Below are positions 48,142 through 61,562 of a stretch of 64,000 nt of DNA, in pieces. Origin of the DNA: Pseudorasbora parva (lineage: Eukaryota; Chordata; Actinopteri; Cypriniformes; Gobionidae); the NCBI RefSeq assembly GCF_024679245.1, contig NC_090195.1, forward strand, positions 7,097,300-7,161,299. Direction: 5' to 3'. Position 1 is the stretch's first letter. Each line of letters begins with the position of its first letter. Both the position numbers and the translations under genes were made by a program. The notes beneath the pieces are model-generated. The model did no database searches. It was not told where the DNA came from and worked only from the letters and a program-made list of their open reading frames with translations.

Positions 48142-50821
48142 GATGAAGGTATGTCACTTTTGACCCGATTAAAAAAAACAAAACTTGCATGCGCTTCGCG
48201 GAAGAACATTGTTTTGGTTGTACTTCGGCTCTGTGCGGATGAATATGACACCGCTTTCCAATGAAATTTTTTAGAGCTGCATATGGCAATTTTACATTTA
48301 TTTAATAAAATAACTCACCTGCTGAGTAATAATAACGGCATCTCCGTGTTGCTTTGACAACATTTTAAATCCCTCCGTTCTCGTCTTCTCTGGAAAGTTG
48401 ATTGTGGTTTTATCACGAGCTCGACGCGTCCTCTTTTCGCCCGCAGGCTCTCTTCTGTTGGGTGTTTTTTAAATTGGGTATTTGGAGATTTATCAAGCTC
48501 CATGTCAACCTTTATCGCTCGTTGTATCATCTAACATCCACTCCCACACGCACACACACCAGACGGAGCAACATCTCTATTCGCGGAAATGACGATACAC
48601 GCACGGGCAAGTGACGTATGTGCGCGATTTCCCACGAAAACCACCCAGACAGGTCTAAAAATAAATAAAAAAAATAGGCTTACCATAGTGAATTAGGGTA
48701 AGTAAAAAACACTGTTTTTAATAAGGACTGATGATTATATCATTTTTTTTAAATTAAAAAAAAAGAATGAAAGTTAAGTAGAGGATATGCACTGACGTCA
48801 CTTTCCCGCCGCAACACGCCACAGAAGAGCTGCTGCTTGAATGGATTTAATATGAGAAACTGCGCAAACTCGAGAAAAACAAACGATGAGTTTAAACTTA
48901 AGTTTCACACAATATTGTTTACTATATAATGTTCCTTAGGCCCACAACTTACAAAAGATCGAGTGATGCATGGATATTGACATGCAGAATCATGATTCCT
49001 GACATATGAGCCTGATTTCAGCGCCAGGGAAATACAAAGCAATTTGCCTGTTAATGTTTTATACAATATAGGCCTAATCCAGGTGATCACTTATATCAAT
49101 GGTATGTATTCTAATTTCGTTTTTGTCAGTGCTAAAAACCATCTAATCATGCAGAATATAATATGATCAATATTTAGCTGATAAGTTGTCAATACAATAC
49201 ATAATAAAATATAGGCTATGATTTTACACCAATATTCAACATATTGACACAAAATGTTAACTTCCGATCCTTTTTCGCTGCCTAGAGTCCAGTTGTTTCT
49301 GTGAAATGCAGCAATTAATTTGCTTCTTTTTATTTTAGCTTTCGGCATACAACATACCTCAGATTTCTTGTCAAATCTATTTGTACAAATCTGTCAAATC
49401 TCAAAGCTTTTTCCCGTTTTAGCTGTGTTTTGTGTGTTTTTCGCGGCATTCACTCTGGAAACCAATGCTGCCACTCAGTATTTTTGCCACTCAGTGGGGA
49501 TAACCGCTATTACTCTGGCTGACGGTGACACATTCCCTTTATTGCACCTTTAACTATTTTTAAATGCTTCGAAGTATTTTGAGACTGAATTTTTAAGACC
49601 AAAGCATTGAGCACCTTTTTAGACCACACATCTCTTTTGTTTTTAAGTCTTGCCACTCGCTACTTAAATCTCCATTTATTTAGATTTATTAATGCAACGC
49701 TTAAGTTTAATTGTTATCGTCTCTGGAACAAAAGCTGTTGACCAACTAATTCGGAAGCTCAGGTGGAGGAAGGAATGAAAAATGGATTTTTTTCCCCTCT
49801 AGGATCCAGTGCAGATCAGGGGGAAAATTGCATATTGATTTCCTTCAACATTGTTGAAGTGGGAAAGGCTTCCATGTGCTCATCAGCCTCTGTGATGTCC
49901 GTGTGTTTCTCTGTAGACTGATGTTTCTTGAGTTTCGATTGAACACACTGAACTGCTTCTGATGGGCAATGATTTCACGAGTTCGCGGGCCAGAAGCTGT
50001 CGAAAATTATTATCTGGTGTGATTTGCTTTCAAGATTTGAGATTTAAGAGTTTCAGACATTACAGATGTGTGCTTTCTATCCTTTGCTTACTGATGAGTT
50101 TTGAGGGATCTGACCACTTTTCAAATTTTAAGGCAACCAGGTAACTTTTTTCTAAATATTTTTTACAGTGTACACTTAAAAAAGATTAAAATTAATTAAT
50201 TAGAAAAATTAAGAATACAATTTATATTTAAATTAAATTAATAAATGAAGGCATTATTTCTTTGTCAATATCATTTTGTACATTTTAAATAGTAATTGTT
50301 TCCTCCAAAAGCTCATACTTGTAAATTGGTATGAATTACTAAACATTTATACTTATTTAATAATAAATACACCATTTTAAAATCACTAATTATAATTAAT
50401 TATACTAATTTAAATTGAATTGTACAACAAATTTCGTATGTCTATATACTTCAAAACTGCCTAAGGGTACATTAACATGACAACGATGTACTAAAAACTG
50501 AAAAGGTCACCTTTGCGGCGTGTCACGGGTTACTCTTTTGGGGTAACTGCCGTAAGCTAGTTATTTTATGTTTTTTAAGTTTTAAATATGGATATTTTTC
50601 TTATATAAACTCATCGCTTCACTTCAGAAGGCTTTTTATATGATGTTTATCTTATATCGATTTATCTTTCATGATGGATGGATGCATTTTTTTTCTGGGC
50701 TTCAAAATCTAATCCTCTATTCACTGCCATTATAAAGCTTGGAAGAGCCAGGACATTATTTAATATAACTCCGATTGCATTCTTCTGAAAGAAGAAAGTC
50801 ATATACACCTAGGATGGCTTG
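48142..50821. other. No gene recognised
   Basis: A CpG-containing stretch (48180-48620) is followed by AT-rich sequence with scattered A runs and no supported exon. Confidence 0.45.
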
Positions 50822-51780
50822 AAGGCAAGGCAAGGCAAGTTTATTTGTATAGCACATTTCATACCCAATGGCAATTCAAAGTGCTTTACATATAAATTAA
50901 TTAAAACAGTGGTAACAAATGCATGAGAAAAAAAGAGTACCATATGGACGAATAAACATTTAAAACAAGCATAGTTAAAAACAGTTGTAAAGACAATAAT
51001 AAGAAAAAAGAAAAAAAAGAAAAAGAAAAAAAAGGTCAGATCCCTGTTATAAAAATAAACATTCTTCAGTTTACAGCCTACAAACATGTACCATCTTTAT
51101 TAGAGCACCTCTCATTCATTTCTTTCTCAAACACGTTCATAACATCCATTTTGATCACTCTTCCCTGATTTTTACTCAGAAACCTTCTTGTTAAACCCAT
51201 TCTCACTCATCATACCCTCCACAGATTTACACATACTCAAACCTTATTGTCAAACTTACTATTTCCATCAAACCCAGTTTTCACTCGTCATATTTAACTC
51301 AAAAGAACATATAAAATAAACAATAACCAAAGATAAGAACAAAGGTAAACTAAAACAATTATAAAAAGAATAAAGAGATAAGATAGGGTGCAATCAGTCG
51401 GACATACAGTGCTCAGAGCTCATTCAGTAAACGCACAGCTAAACAGATGTGTTTTGAGTCTGGATTTGAATGTGGCTACTGTTGGAGCACATCTGATCTG
51501 TTCAGGAAGCTGGCTCCAACTGCGGCTGGCATAATAGCTAAAGGCAGACTCTCCTTGCTTTGAGTGAACTCTTGGTATTTCTAACTGATTTGATCCTGCT
51601 GATCTGAGTGATCTGTTGGGTTTGTATTTAATCAGCATATCTGCGATGTATTGGGGTCCTAGCTCATTGAGTGATTTATAAACAAGTAATAGTACTTTAA
51701 AATCGATCCTAAATGTAACTGGAAGCCAGTGTAAAGACCTGAGGACTGGTGTGATATGGTCATTAAAGTTTAAGATTATT
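50822..51780 (-). mobile_element. L2/CR1-type LINE, 5'-truncated 3' end
   Basis: Read on the minus strand, a reverse-transcriptase C-terminal frame is followed by a 3' UTR that ends in GTGCTATACAAATAAACTTG and short CCTTG repeats. This is the terminus typical of fish L2 elements. The element is cut off 5' near 51780, as expected for target-primed reverse transcription. Confidence 0.8.
51420..51780 (-). pseudogene. LINE reverse transcriptase C-terminal fragment
   Basis: The minus-strand frame carries HITPVLRSLHWLPV, DFKVLLLVYKSLNELGP, SRSWSQLPEQIR and ATFKSRLKTHLF. This order is characteristic of the post-palm C terminus of L2/CR1-clade reverse transcriptases. The catalytic palm (the [F/Y]xDD box) and endonuclease are missing because of 5' truncation. 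The frame ends at a genuine stop at 51420-51422. Confidence 0.85.
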
Positions 51781-53702
51781 TTGGGGTGAACTAACACTTA
51801 AATATAAAATTGCCAGATATACTTAAACACATTGTGTAGTGGAAACCTGACAGAATTTAATAACTCTCAATAAATAAAAAAAATGTATGTGTCACAGCAA
51901 TTCAATTGCTAGTGCACAATAACATTCTACCTTTGTGTTTAATGTAATGCTTGAAATAAGCAAGACACCATTACAACATGCATTATGAACCATCTTCAAA
52001 CTCTAAGGATAAGCACAACTCTTCTAAACAACTCTTTCCAAAGTCTCAGAAACACGACAGAAACTCAATAGAATAAATCCTGAAGAGTAATTCCTTCCAA
52101 CTAAGGTCAACACTCTGAAAGTCACTAGATAATAACCACACTGAAGGCTAGAGGAATCTCACTCAGAGTCAGTCTCGCTCCTGAGCTGATACCAGGATCA
52201 AACTTTCCTCTGTCTGTCTTCAGGTCGTGAACCCAGACTGCCGGCAAAAAGACTTAAGGGTCTTTATGTAATCAATACAGCCGAAGAAAAACGGCCTGAG
52301 TGTGAAGTAGCTTTTTAGAGGAAGAAAAGGCTGGAATAAAGCGGAAGCAGCCAGTGGGCAGAACAACTCTCCTTGATTATACTCAACAAGACTATGAAAG
52401 CACACAAGAATCTATGTGCAGCTGTCCTGATCTCCTATGATTACTCCTCTGAATCCTGGTCAAATCAGCATCGACATGCCTCCGTCCTTCCTACACAAAT
52501 CCACATTAGCCTTTGTCAGACATTTCAATTTTCTGTCAAGCTGTGCATGTTGAGCAGAAAAGAGCTGTTCTCTCTCTGATTTCCTGACTGTAGCTTCTGT
52601 CATGCAAACATGGTATAGAAAATATCTTCACCCCACCCTAACCGCATTCTATTTCTTTTAAGGCAAGAAAAAACTAACTCAAATAATTTTGCAAATATAG
52701 CAATATATTCTGCATGTGTATGTTTCAGTGCATTTAAACAAAAAATCAAAATACAATAATTGGGTCAACAAATGAAATGGCTTGCTTTTGGGTGCTACTC
52801 AACTGAAAACTTACATGCAGCTTAATTGAGAGTATGGTCATAAAATCTCAAATCATCTCCATTGAACATTACATAATGCTCTTAGGAGTCCGAAAAGATG
52901 TTTGCGTACAGTACAGGTTGTGAATCAACTTCAGAAACCGTAGGGGAACGTGTAGCTCTCACTCACTGAAGGTCAGCCACGGTCTAGATTAATGACGCTT
53001 TTCTTTACGAGCTCTGGAGCAGCTAAATCAATTTGAGTCTTAATGTGAACAACATGCAGCACCTTTTTCATCTCGGTGGCATTCAGGGCATAACGAGACT
53101 TGATGTGAGGACGTAGGGTTAATCACTGGATTGTCTATAATTATGAACGTCTGCGGTGAGCAGTGAGTCATTCGTGTGTGAAACGAGCTGCACTCAGACC
53201 TTTAAGAGCATAAAATACACACACAAACACACACACACACACACACACACTTTGTACCCATTAAAGTAATGGTTTTTGTGGAAACTATATTCTCTCCCCT
53301 AACACTAACACTAACCCCACCCATGACACAAAACCTTCTGTATTTTTACATTTTCAACAAAAAAATCTGTGTTTTAAATGCCGTTTCCTCATGAAAAACA
53401 AGTCCTCATGAGTCAGTGTGCATTCAGTTTAAAGTCCCCACTGGGATAGAAACAAAAATACACTGATTGTCAGTCTTTTCAAACTAATTTTTAATTGGCT
53501 GGTTAAGCCTAACTTCTGCATCTCATAAAGCACCTCTGCAATTTTCTCAGTGTCCGAGAACAACTGACCAAATGGTGGCTACTCGCTTAACATACGGGTC
53601 AGATGGTCTATTCCTGTTCAAGAACAAAACATGGGGTTCGTAGACAAAATAAACAGCAAAAATTAAGCATATAAATGTCGATAATGACGTACTAAACCTG
53701 CA

Positions 53703-53746
<44 letters not shown>

Positions 53747-54129
53747 TTTTCTTTTTTTAGTGTGAAGAATATTGTAATACTCTATAAAGAAAAAGTGGAA
53801 TGAAAAGTAACAAAGTAATGTACTTTGTAATGTACAAAATCTGCTTCACCGTCACTGCGCTGTCGTCATCGTGTGTAAAGCCCACCCCAACGTTTCTGAT
53901 TGGTGCCGCGATTTCGACGGATTCGAAATGGGCTTGAACTCTTTGCCAGACTACTTGCAGAGCAAGTTGCCGGAAGTTTTGTGGTTGAAATTTTAAAAAA
54001 AGTAACAAATCCTTCCCTCACAGGTCAACTTGACCCCCATAGGAATGAATGGAATGTGAGAAATGCTACTTAGCAAAAACCTAAAAATGCAAAAACTTAA
54101 ACAAAAAAATATTTTTCTAATGTCATGTG
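51781..54129. other. No gene recognised; microsatellites
   Basis: Intergenic DNA containing an (AC)n tract around 53219-53250 and a (TA)n tract around 53708-53741. The CpG-rich stretch 53830-53960 looks repeat-derived. No exon is supported. Confidence 0.5.
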
Positions 54130-55169
54130 CAGTGTAAAAAATATCACCTTGGTTTTACTCAAAAAAAACTCAAGGCAACTATCTGCATCAGACTTTTAAG
54201 TATTTTGAACTCATCAAATTTGTGTTTGACCAAATAGCTTTTAAACGTCTGCAACATGCACCCTTAAGTAATTTCAACTCAATCTTCCTGATAAACACAA
54301 CTCAATACTTTGTGTAGCAGAAACATAATTCAACTAAGCACCATTAAAATTAGATGTAAAAATAAAAAGTGAATACTCTTGTAAGACATGCATTAGTTAT
54401 ATTTCACTATATGTAATATTCGGTAGTAGAGACGATCCTCAGTACTTTTATAAAACGGTTGCTCATTGAGCAAAGCAATATGTGCTTAACTGTCGTCAGT
54501 CTAACCTCAGGATCTAATCATCACCACCATGGTAACCCCCAAAACTTCAACATGACAAAAAAAAGTTTCTAAATCCCACATTAATAGAACATTAAACAAT
54601 AATAACAAGCTGTCCATTTCATTTATCTTGCTTAAAAACCCATTAAGATAAATAAATGTCTTACAATTAAATCTCACGCAAAGCATTCTGGGAACTACAA
54701 ATCTTCTTACATCTTGCAAGTAGATTGTAAACAATAAAATTAAGTTGTGACAAAATCTTTAATATATATTGATCAAGCAGCAAACATCCTCAAAACAGCA
54801 ACAGATCACACCTGAGACAACACTGTTATAAAATTACCCTAAAATGAAATATGAGAAAAACTGCTAGATTTATGTTGCAATATCACCATGTGAAAGGGGT
54901 TCATTGTATCAGCCAAACCCAGCAGTAAATATTTTTGGTAAATGTAACTTAAATAGTAAGTCAGAAATGCACGTCAACAAAACCTTATCTAGATTATTAG
55001 AATAAGAAGTGTGATATATAATTCATTACACAGAATATGTTTTTGCCAAAAATCCAAATTAAGTGAGCTACTCATTTATCCAAGTAAAGTAAAAAACAAA
55101 GATTTATTTGTAAAATATAATGATTTTTTAATGTAACAATTACAGCCTCGATTCATTTTTATCAGTGTA
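54130..55169. mobile_element. Possible foldback element
   Basis: The left text CAGTGTAAAAAATAT and the right text ATTTTTATCAGTGTA are imperfectly inverted. The interior is rich in repeated ACTCAA- and TTTTAA-type motifs. Boundaries and class are uncertain. Confidence 0.3.
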
Positions 55170-56683
55170 TCTGAATGCACACAGAAGATAAATGACTTTA
55201 GGACACAGCGGAACAGCTCATTTGCTTCATATAGTCATGAAATATGTTATTGTATGGATTAATAGAAAAAAAAATGTACCCGATCAGACTGAGACCATTC
55301 ACACAGAACACATTTTTGCTTTTAATTAAAAATGTGAGATGCCCAAGCCATAATAAGTGCCAGGGCTGATGAATGGAAAAGGCTTAGTTTTGACTCAAGA
55401 CACTTTTTTTAAACTTCTTTTAAGAGGCCATTCACAGAGACTAAAAACTCAAGCTCAAGTTAAAAGTAGTTCAACACTTAAATAAATTATGAATGTTCCA
55501 CAGTAATTGCTGTATCTTGCCAGTATCTTAGCTAATAAGCAGCTGGATCACAACTGACCCGAGATAAACACAAGCATTTATTCTGGTACACCAGAACGGA
55601 ACATATTGCCAATGCAGGGCACAGCAAAGTGCTGCTGAGGAATTAACATTGATTGACTCTTTATCCAGCTCTGGTTTCTAGGGGACGGCATCAATACCAG
55701 CTCAACCTCACTGTTTGTGGCTGATCTGACCTGTTTTGAAGAACTCTAGGAGGTTTTGCAGACGGCAACAGCCACGGTGTGTGTGGAATTCTAAGTGCTT
55801 TCCATCAGACAGTATCAGTAATGCTGAAATTACCACAGAGACCCTGATAATACTGACCTTCACCACACTAATGCACAGCAAAATTGCTGACAGCTCCCTT
55901 CAGTTAGGAAAGTCTGTTGTAAAGATCCATTTACTTGAGCACAAAAATCCCTTTCCCACATAAACAGGCAACTGGAAGGAAAAACGATATCATCTGTGGG
56001 TTTGTGACAAATGAACGCGAGACAGAGCCAAAGACCAGTCTAAGGAGAAATCGTCTGGCACATTAGTTCTTTGGAGACTGGAGAGTGTGTGCGTGTTCGA
56101 GTGTGTTAGACTTGAGTTTTATGCTGTGCGGCGCTCAGAATCTCACTGCAAAGAAGCATCAGGGAGATCAGAAGAAGAAATCTTGACAGCTGTAGAGAAA
56201 ACGCTTACGTGTGGATTTTCACCATCACACACACTCACACACACACACCCTGTTCTGACCGTCAGAGCAAATTCCCATTTCCTGTCTGAGGAAGATATGG
56301 ACACCTAGTGCTCACCAACTGTTTGTTACTCTGCTTAGAAAGCAATCATCTGTTTTTCTGCAGAACTGACATGAGCAACATGCAGTGGAGAGATGCTGCT
56401 GAATTACCAGTAGAATTATACATTTACGATTTTCACTGCCTCATGAAAGACCTCCAGCTGTTCAAAAAACACATTCCCAAAAAAGCCAAGCACAAAATAT
56501 TGATCCTAAAACATCTCATTTTTTGTGTCATATATTGACAGGGTAATTTGCACAAATCTCATATTGCCTGCACTTTCATTATTCATTAAAATGTCACAAA
56601 TGTTATTTTTCATTTTTTTTTTCATTTCGAGGAGTACATATATTTTAATTTATGTGAGAGAATGTAATGTTCCTTCTGTTATA
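55170..56683. other. No gene recognised
   Basis: Short open frames (55736-55963, 56087-56308, 56308-56538) have no recognisable domain and no supporting splice context. Confidence 0.5.
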
Positions 56684-57365
56684 TTAAATATGCACTATGT
56701 AGTATTTTTGCAGTAAAATATCCAAAAACCACTAGGCCAGTGTTATATATTTTGTTCAGTTGAGTACTTACAATATCCCAAGTGTTTTCAACTATTTGTA
56801 AATTGTGAGAAAATTGCTATTTTAACTAAAGACTGGGACGTTTCAGCATAGCGTCTGATGAAGTCGCCTGTCAATCGCGTCATATCTGCGCTACCCTCGG
56901 TTTTGGGTTTTATTTGGCAGGAGCGCTTTACTCTTAGCAGTGTGTGTCACAGTGTCACAGCAGCACTGCGCGAACGCACAGAGCAACGTCATAACTTCAT
57001 TTTAAACACACTTAAATGTATCTAATATGATAAACAGAGCTCCATTACCTCATAATCATAACCGGAAGAGGGGATCAGTGCAGGCGCCCGGCGACTGTGT
57101 CCCGTCCCGTCATAATAATAGTCCCGGTGTTCGCGAGCCGTGTGTTTGTGAAACAATCTCTCCAGCGGCCGTGCTCAGCTCCACAACACTCGGTCCTGCT
57201 CTGCTTTACACTACAGTAACGTTAATAACTGCAAGCATGAACGTGATTTCTGCCCGAGTCCTATTTTCCACCGGCTGTGAGGTGAAGACCACATGTCCCA
57301 AGATGCTGCGCTCAAACTTTGCGTCATCAAAATAAGCCTTTGTTTTGAATAGTGCACCTTTCAGC
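56684..57365. mobile_element. TTAA-family element related to the 40147 MITE
   Basis: It begins TTAAATATGCACTATGTAGT. Near its right end it contains GCGTCATCAAAATAAGCC then TTTGTTTTGAATAGTGCACC, resembling the interior and right end at 40400-40430. The exact right terminus is eroded. Confidence 0.5.
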
Positions 57366-58324
57366 ACTACCTATAGATATTAAAGGTTCCTTATTATGCT
57401 GTTTAAAATGCTCCTCGTTTTGTTTTGAAGGTCTCCAACAACAGGTTTACATCTTTCCATGAGCCTACTCTGCTGTGATTGGCCAGATGGCCCAGTGTGT
57501 TGTGATTGGTTTACCACTTACAGCACTTGTCAGAAGCGGGTTGATTTTACCCAGAGCCATTGAAAAACTTTTTCTATGGCTCTGATTTTACCATAACAGT
57601 CCAAGAGTGAAACCAACGATGAAACATGTATAGTTACTCAACCTGAACATCTATCGCAAGGACTACTTGAGCAGGGCGTTTCTCAGTGATACACTACTTT
57701 TTGTACATTTTCAAGGACACTATGAGATGTTTCAACCGCGTTTCCTCACCATCAGCATAATTGTATTTTAGCGTGGCACACATGCAGGATATATATATAT
57801 ATATATATAAAATGGTGCATACATGAACTAAGCACTAACGTGAATGACTGATATAACAAATGTTTGTAAAGCGAATCTTGCTCCATCCTTTACCTTTACT
57901 CAAAGTAGTAAGAACGACAGGTAATCTACATTAATAAACAGTTTTAGGTAACAGTGGCCCACAGCTGCTTAGCAGAAGTATTTCACTAACAGTAATAACG
58001 CCAGTTAGCCAAAAACTTACACAATATAAAACACAAAACTACATATTTTAAACACTGGGTGGAAAATATATGCATTAATAATTATTCCTACTTACAGGTT
58101 GTGATTCTGAGGAGCAAGTTGGTAGGCTAAATAAACTGGGTACCTACTGACCCATCTTTCAACAACAAGATTTGCAGCCCTCAATAAAATGACGTTTGTG
58201 GGTGGGTCAACTTGTTTGCAGGGGCATAGACTAGGCTACAACATATGCGGGCATTATGCAAATGTATTTTCTAGTGACCTATAACTGTCACGCAGTGGGA
58301 TTTGAAATACAAATGGCTCGTATA

Positions 58325-59747
58325 CAGGGCCGGATTGAGACTCATTTTCAGCCCTGGAGTTTCATGCCTTAGACCGGCCCACTTTAGTTCACGACAGACT
58401 ATATTAAAATAATGTGATTCCAACCTCAGAATATAAGTCTGCATAAGGTACACTATTCTCTACAGCCTTATAATTCTTTGTATTTTTGAAAAATATAATT
58501 TTCAATACAGTGCAAAAACAGTAGCTTAAGTTTTGTTTCACAGTGAAGATTTATTAGAACAGTAAATAACAGGACAGTATCAGAATCTCTTTTTTTTTTA
58601 AAGAATGAATATTCCTAAATATCCAAAAATTGAAATGAAGAAAAGATTATTTTTTTCTAATTCAGAAAACAAGTCAATTTCTTATGTCATTTCACTTGTC
58701 TAGTAAATGTATCTTGAATTAAGAATATTTAGATATTTAAACTGGAAACAAGTAAGATACTAAATTAGAAAAAAAAGAAATCAGTGATAATGTTTGCTTA
58801 TTCACACACTATGGGACAATAGCAGTTTACCTGTGTTTCACAGTAAGAGCTAATCTCTTCACAACTGGGTCCTCGCTCGCTTTCTGACACTAAATGAAAT
58901 TTGTTACATTTATTTCTCACCACAAATACCCCCTTTTTACAAAGCTTTTAAATCAAGTCACTCAGTTTCATTAATGAACCTAAATCATCAGGTATCATTA
59001 TTATCTCAGGGCATTTTTCATTGAGCAGGGCTCTCTTCCTATTACTTATGAATGACAATCCTACCTGCCCATTCGGGTGTGTTGGGCTCATGACTGGAGC
59101 TTGGTAACGTTACTGGGCCTTGCTCTTCACTCTACACGCAAAACGGACTAGAGGCGGCTGCTGCTGAAGAGCTAAGAAACAGTTTGATACATGAACATGG
59201 TTTGCAGACAGCATTGTTTTGCGCGGTCGCATCTTGCACTGCTCCTAACTACCTTAACGGGATAATTACTTACCGGCCTCGTCGTCATCATTTGTTTTTT
59301 TGAGTAACAATGTGCACAGCTTAGAACATTTGGCCGCGTCAGTTTCCAGAGCCTTCTTATTTTTTTTTTTATTCTGGCCTTTTCAGCGCCGCCTTTGCGC
59401 TTCCTATTACCCATTTTTATCTGACTTTTTTATTTTGAGCAACTTTCAAGGCGCTGTATCGGGGGCGGGGCCAGGGAGTCAAAATATAATCACGTCATCA
59501 TTAACCTGCAGGCTGCACTCTGTGAGAAAATATTAAGTAAAAAAGAGTGGGACTGCGGTAAAATAATAAATAAAAAGAGTTGGACCGCGGTAAAATAAAA
59601 AAGTGGGGCTGCTGTGAGTGCAGGCAGCCTGGGGACAGCATCCATAGTACAACCAAGTGCCATGACAACAACGGCCCTCGCGGCCACCAAAACAGACCGG
59701 CCCACCGGGAATTTTCCCGGTGCTCCCGATTAGCCAATCCGGGCCTG
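58325..59747 (-). mobile_element. hAT element with 8-bp target-site duplication
   Basis: Termini CAGGGCCGGATT and AATCCGGGCCTG are inverted with one mismatch. The 8-bp direct repeat CTCGTATA flanks them exactly (58317-58324 and 59748-59755), which is the hAT signature. The element carries a transposase N-terminal remnant on the minus strand and is internally deleted (1423 bp). Confidence 0.88.
59172..59414 (-). pseudogene. hAT transposase N-terminal remnant
   Basis: The frame starts MGNRKRKGGAEKARIKKKI. The basic RKRKGGAEK..KKK opening is typical of ZMYM1/TTF-type hAT transposases in fish. After about 30 residues the similarity stops, and the zinc-finger and catalytic domains are absent. It lies inside a hAT element in the expected orientation. 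Confidence 0.6.
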
Positions 59748-59912
59748 CTCGTATAGGCGGCTCAGAGTCGATTCTTTCTTTTGAGAGACAATAATTTATT
59801 TATTGTGAACTTTCGACTTTACAACTTTTCAGAATGTTTGACATTCACAAACAGCAATATTACACACTGCATGAAAGAGAATATTCGAAAAACCATCATA
59901 GGGGCACTTTAA

Positions 59913-61045
59913 GCACTAAGCATTTTCTAAGTAGAGACTTTTGTTTTCATTCCTTCTAAAACTCATGATCCGGGCTTTCGGCAAAAAAACCTCAATGACA
60001 GATTGAATGAATTTCAACACCAAAATGTTCTGCTATAAAGCGGATATTGTCAGGAGAGCACTTACACTCCAGTAAACAGACAGATGCTAAGTGTAATGCT
60101 ATTATAAGCATGTCTGTGTCTCTCAAACACTGAGTGCCTCATAACGTGTCAGCTAGAGATGCACATTTAGTTCAAAACACTAACACATTCAAATGACTGT
60201 TTATTAGGAAATATTCAAATGCTTGTCCAAACACAATTTAGATATATTTTAATTAAATGGAAGAAAAATAAGTATCTGTCAGTTGATCTGCAGCCTTGCT
60301 GTTATTGTAGTGCACTGCTATTATAATGAATGTGAGTGTGACCTCTAGTGGTCTTGGGCTGTTATCACACATACAAACTTAAAATAAAACATATCTGCTC
60401 TAATATCTTGATCAGTAAGCTTATTTTTTTATGTTTTAAAAGTATTTTATGCTCAACAAGGCTGCATTTATTTGATCAAAAATACAGTAAAACATGCAGT
60501 GTTGTAAAATATTACTACATTTAAAATAACTGTTTTCCATTTTAATATCTATTAAAATGTATTCCTGTGACGTAAAGCTGAATTTTCAGCATCATTAATC
60601 CAGTCTTTAGTGTCACATGATCCTTCAGAAAACATTGTAATATGCTAATTTGCAGCTCAAGAAATATCCTGCAACAGCTCTCTCTTCCGTATTAACTGTG
60701 ACATAGCCTCGTCCACTTTGTTGCATGTTCACGGGGGCAGTGTTTATGATAATAGCAAGGGTTAATGATGTTCAACCCAGGAAGAAGCTTGTTGTAGTCC
60801 AAACCGGCCGTTTTTGTGGGCAATAAACTGCTATAACTTTACAAGACAATATCTACGTTTGCATTGAACTTTCAGCGCTGTAACTTCGCAGATACTGTTT
60901 ATGCTCAAGCAGCAACATTACACACTAAATAAAGTTAAAAAAGTGAAATCGCATACAACCACCCCTTTAAATATATACATGCGCGTGTGTGTGTGTGTAT
61001 TTATACATAATTATACACAGTACACAAATTATGCAAACATAAACT
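59913..61045. other. Intergenic, includes an interspersed repeat and microsatellites
   Basis: An interspersed repeat occupies about 60440-60665. A GT tract lies near 60970-61000. No gene is supported. Confidence 0.5.
60440..60665 (+). repeat. Interspersed repeat, longer copy
   Basis: It contains AAGGCTGCATTTATTTGATC and ATCCTTCAGAAAACATTG, text that recurs widely in cyprinid genomes. Its 3' part matches 40505-40590 in this window in the same orientation. Confidence 0.6.
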
Positions 61046-61051
61046 TTTATT
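61046..61051 (-). terminator. Polyadenylation signal AATAAA (rbis)
   Basis: The minus-strand hexamer AATAAA lies about 120 bp beyond the rbis stop, a normal distance for a compact 3' UTR. Confidence 0.6.
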
Positions 61052-61169
61052 GTGGATGCACTTAATCGCTTGACAGCACACACACACACACATATATACA
61101 TATACATATATATATAAATTGTGTATACTCTATGAGTCAAGAGTCCTTTTCTGTATGTAATATGTTCTT

Positions 61170-61238
61170 CTAGAGTTGAGAGAAAAGCTGTGCAGCACCA
61201 TCAACATTAACAGCTTCCCGTGGAGCTTCTCTGACCAC
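61170..61238 (-). CDS. rbis: rbis exon 3
   Basis: On the minus strand an acceptor (TTTCAG) precedes GTGGTCAGAG. The exon encodes VVREAPREAVNVDGAAQLFSQL and a TAG stop at 61172-61170. The NVD.A..L ending matches the C terminus of human RBIS (C8orf59). The junction with exon 2 is phase 0. Confidence 0.9.
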   Translation of the reverse strand: MVREAPREAVNVDGAAQLFSQL

Positions 61239-61445
61239 CTGAAATATACAGTTTACACAAGACCTTAAAATCTACAATGCACACGTTATACACTTGGACA
61301 CAACATACATGTCATTAAATTAGATTTTTTTAAAAACATGCAAGTGGCATACTTACATAACACCAGCGCACTTTACGCAAATTATTTACAAAAAGTTTAT
61401 CTACTCCAATCTTACAGCTGCAAAAAAGCAGGACAAAGCTCTCAC

Positions 61446-61562
61446 CTTCTGTCCTTTTTTAGATTCTTTAGATGTGGATTTTGATATGCTCGTTACATCT
61501 CGCTGCACTTCGGTGAACATCTGATTTAAGCTCTCCACTTTTTCATTTCTCAAAGTGTTTAT
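61446..61562 (-). CDS. rbis: rbis exon 2
   Basis: A 117-bp minus-strand exon with acceptor CCCCCAG and donor GTGAG, phase 0 at both ends. It encodes INTLRNEKVESLNQM, FTEVQRDVTSISKS and TSKESKKGQK. The N..KV..LN..F..VQ pattern is the conserved helical core of the family. Confidence 0.9.

Larger units (their letters stand above)
57380..59912. mobile_element. TTAA-flanked DNA element (outer), interrupted
   Basis: The left end TTAAAGGTTCCTTATTATG is mirrored by CATCATAGGGGCACTTTAA at the right. Removing the inner hAT insertion and one copy of its target duplication leaves about 1.1 kb. TTAA at both ends fits a piggyBac- or Kolobok-type element. No transposase frame is seen in the outer part. Confidence 0.65.

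Noticed and set aside
53757..54008. 83-residue minus-strand open frame
   Set aside because: The composition looks repeat-derived and I could not connect it to any protein family.
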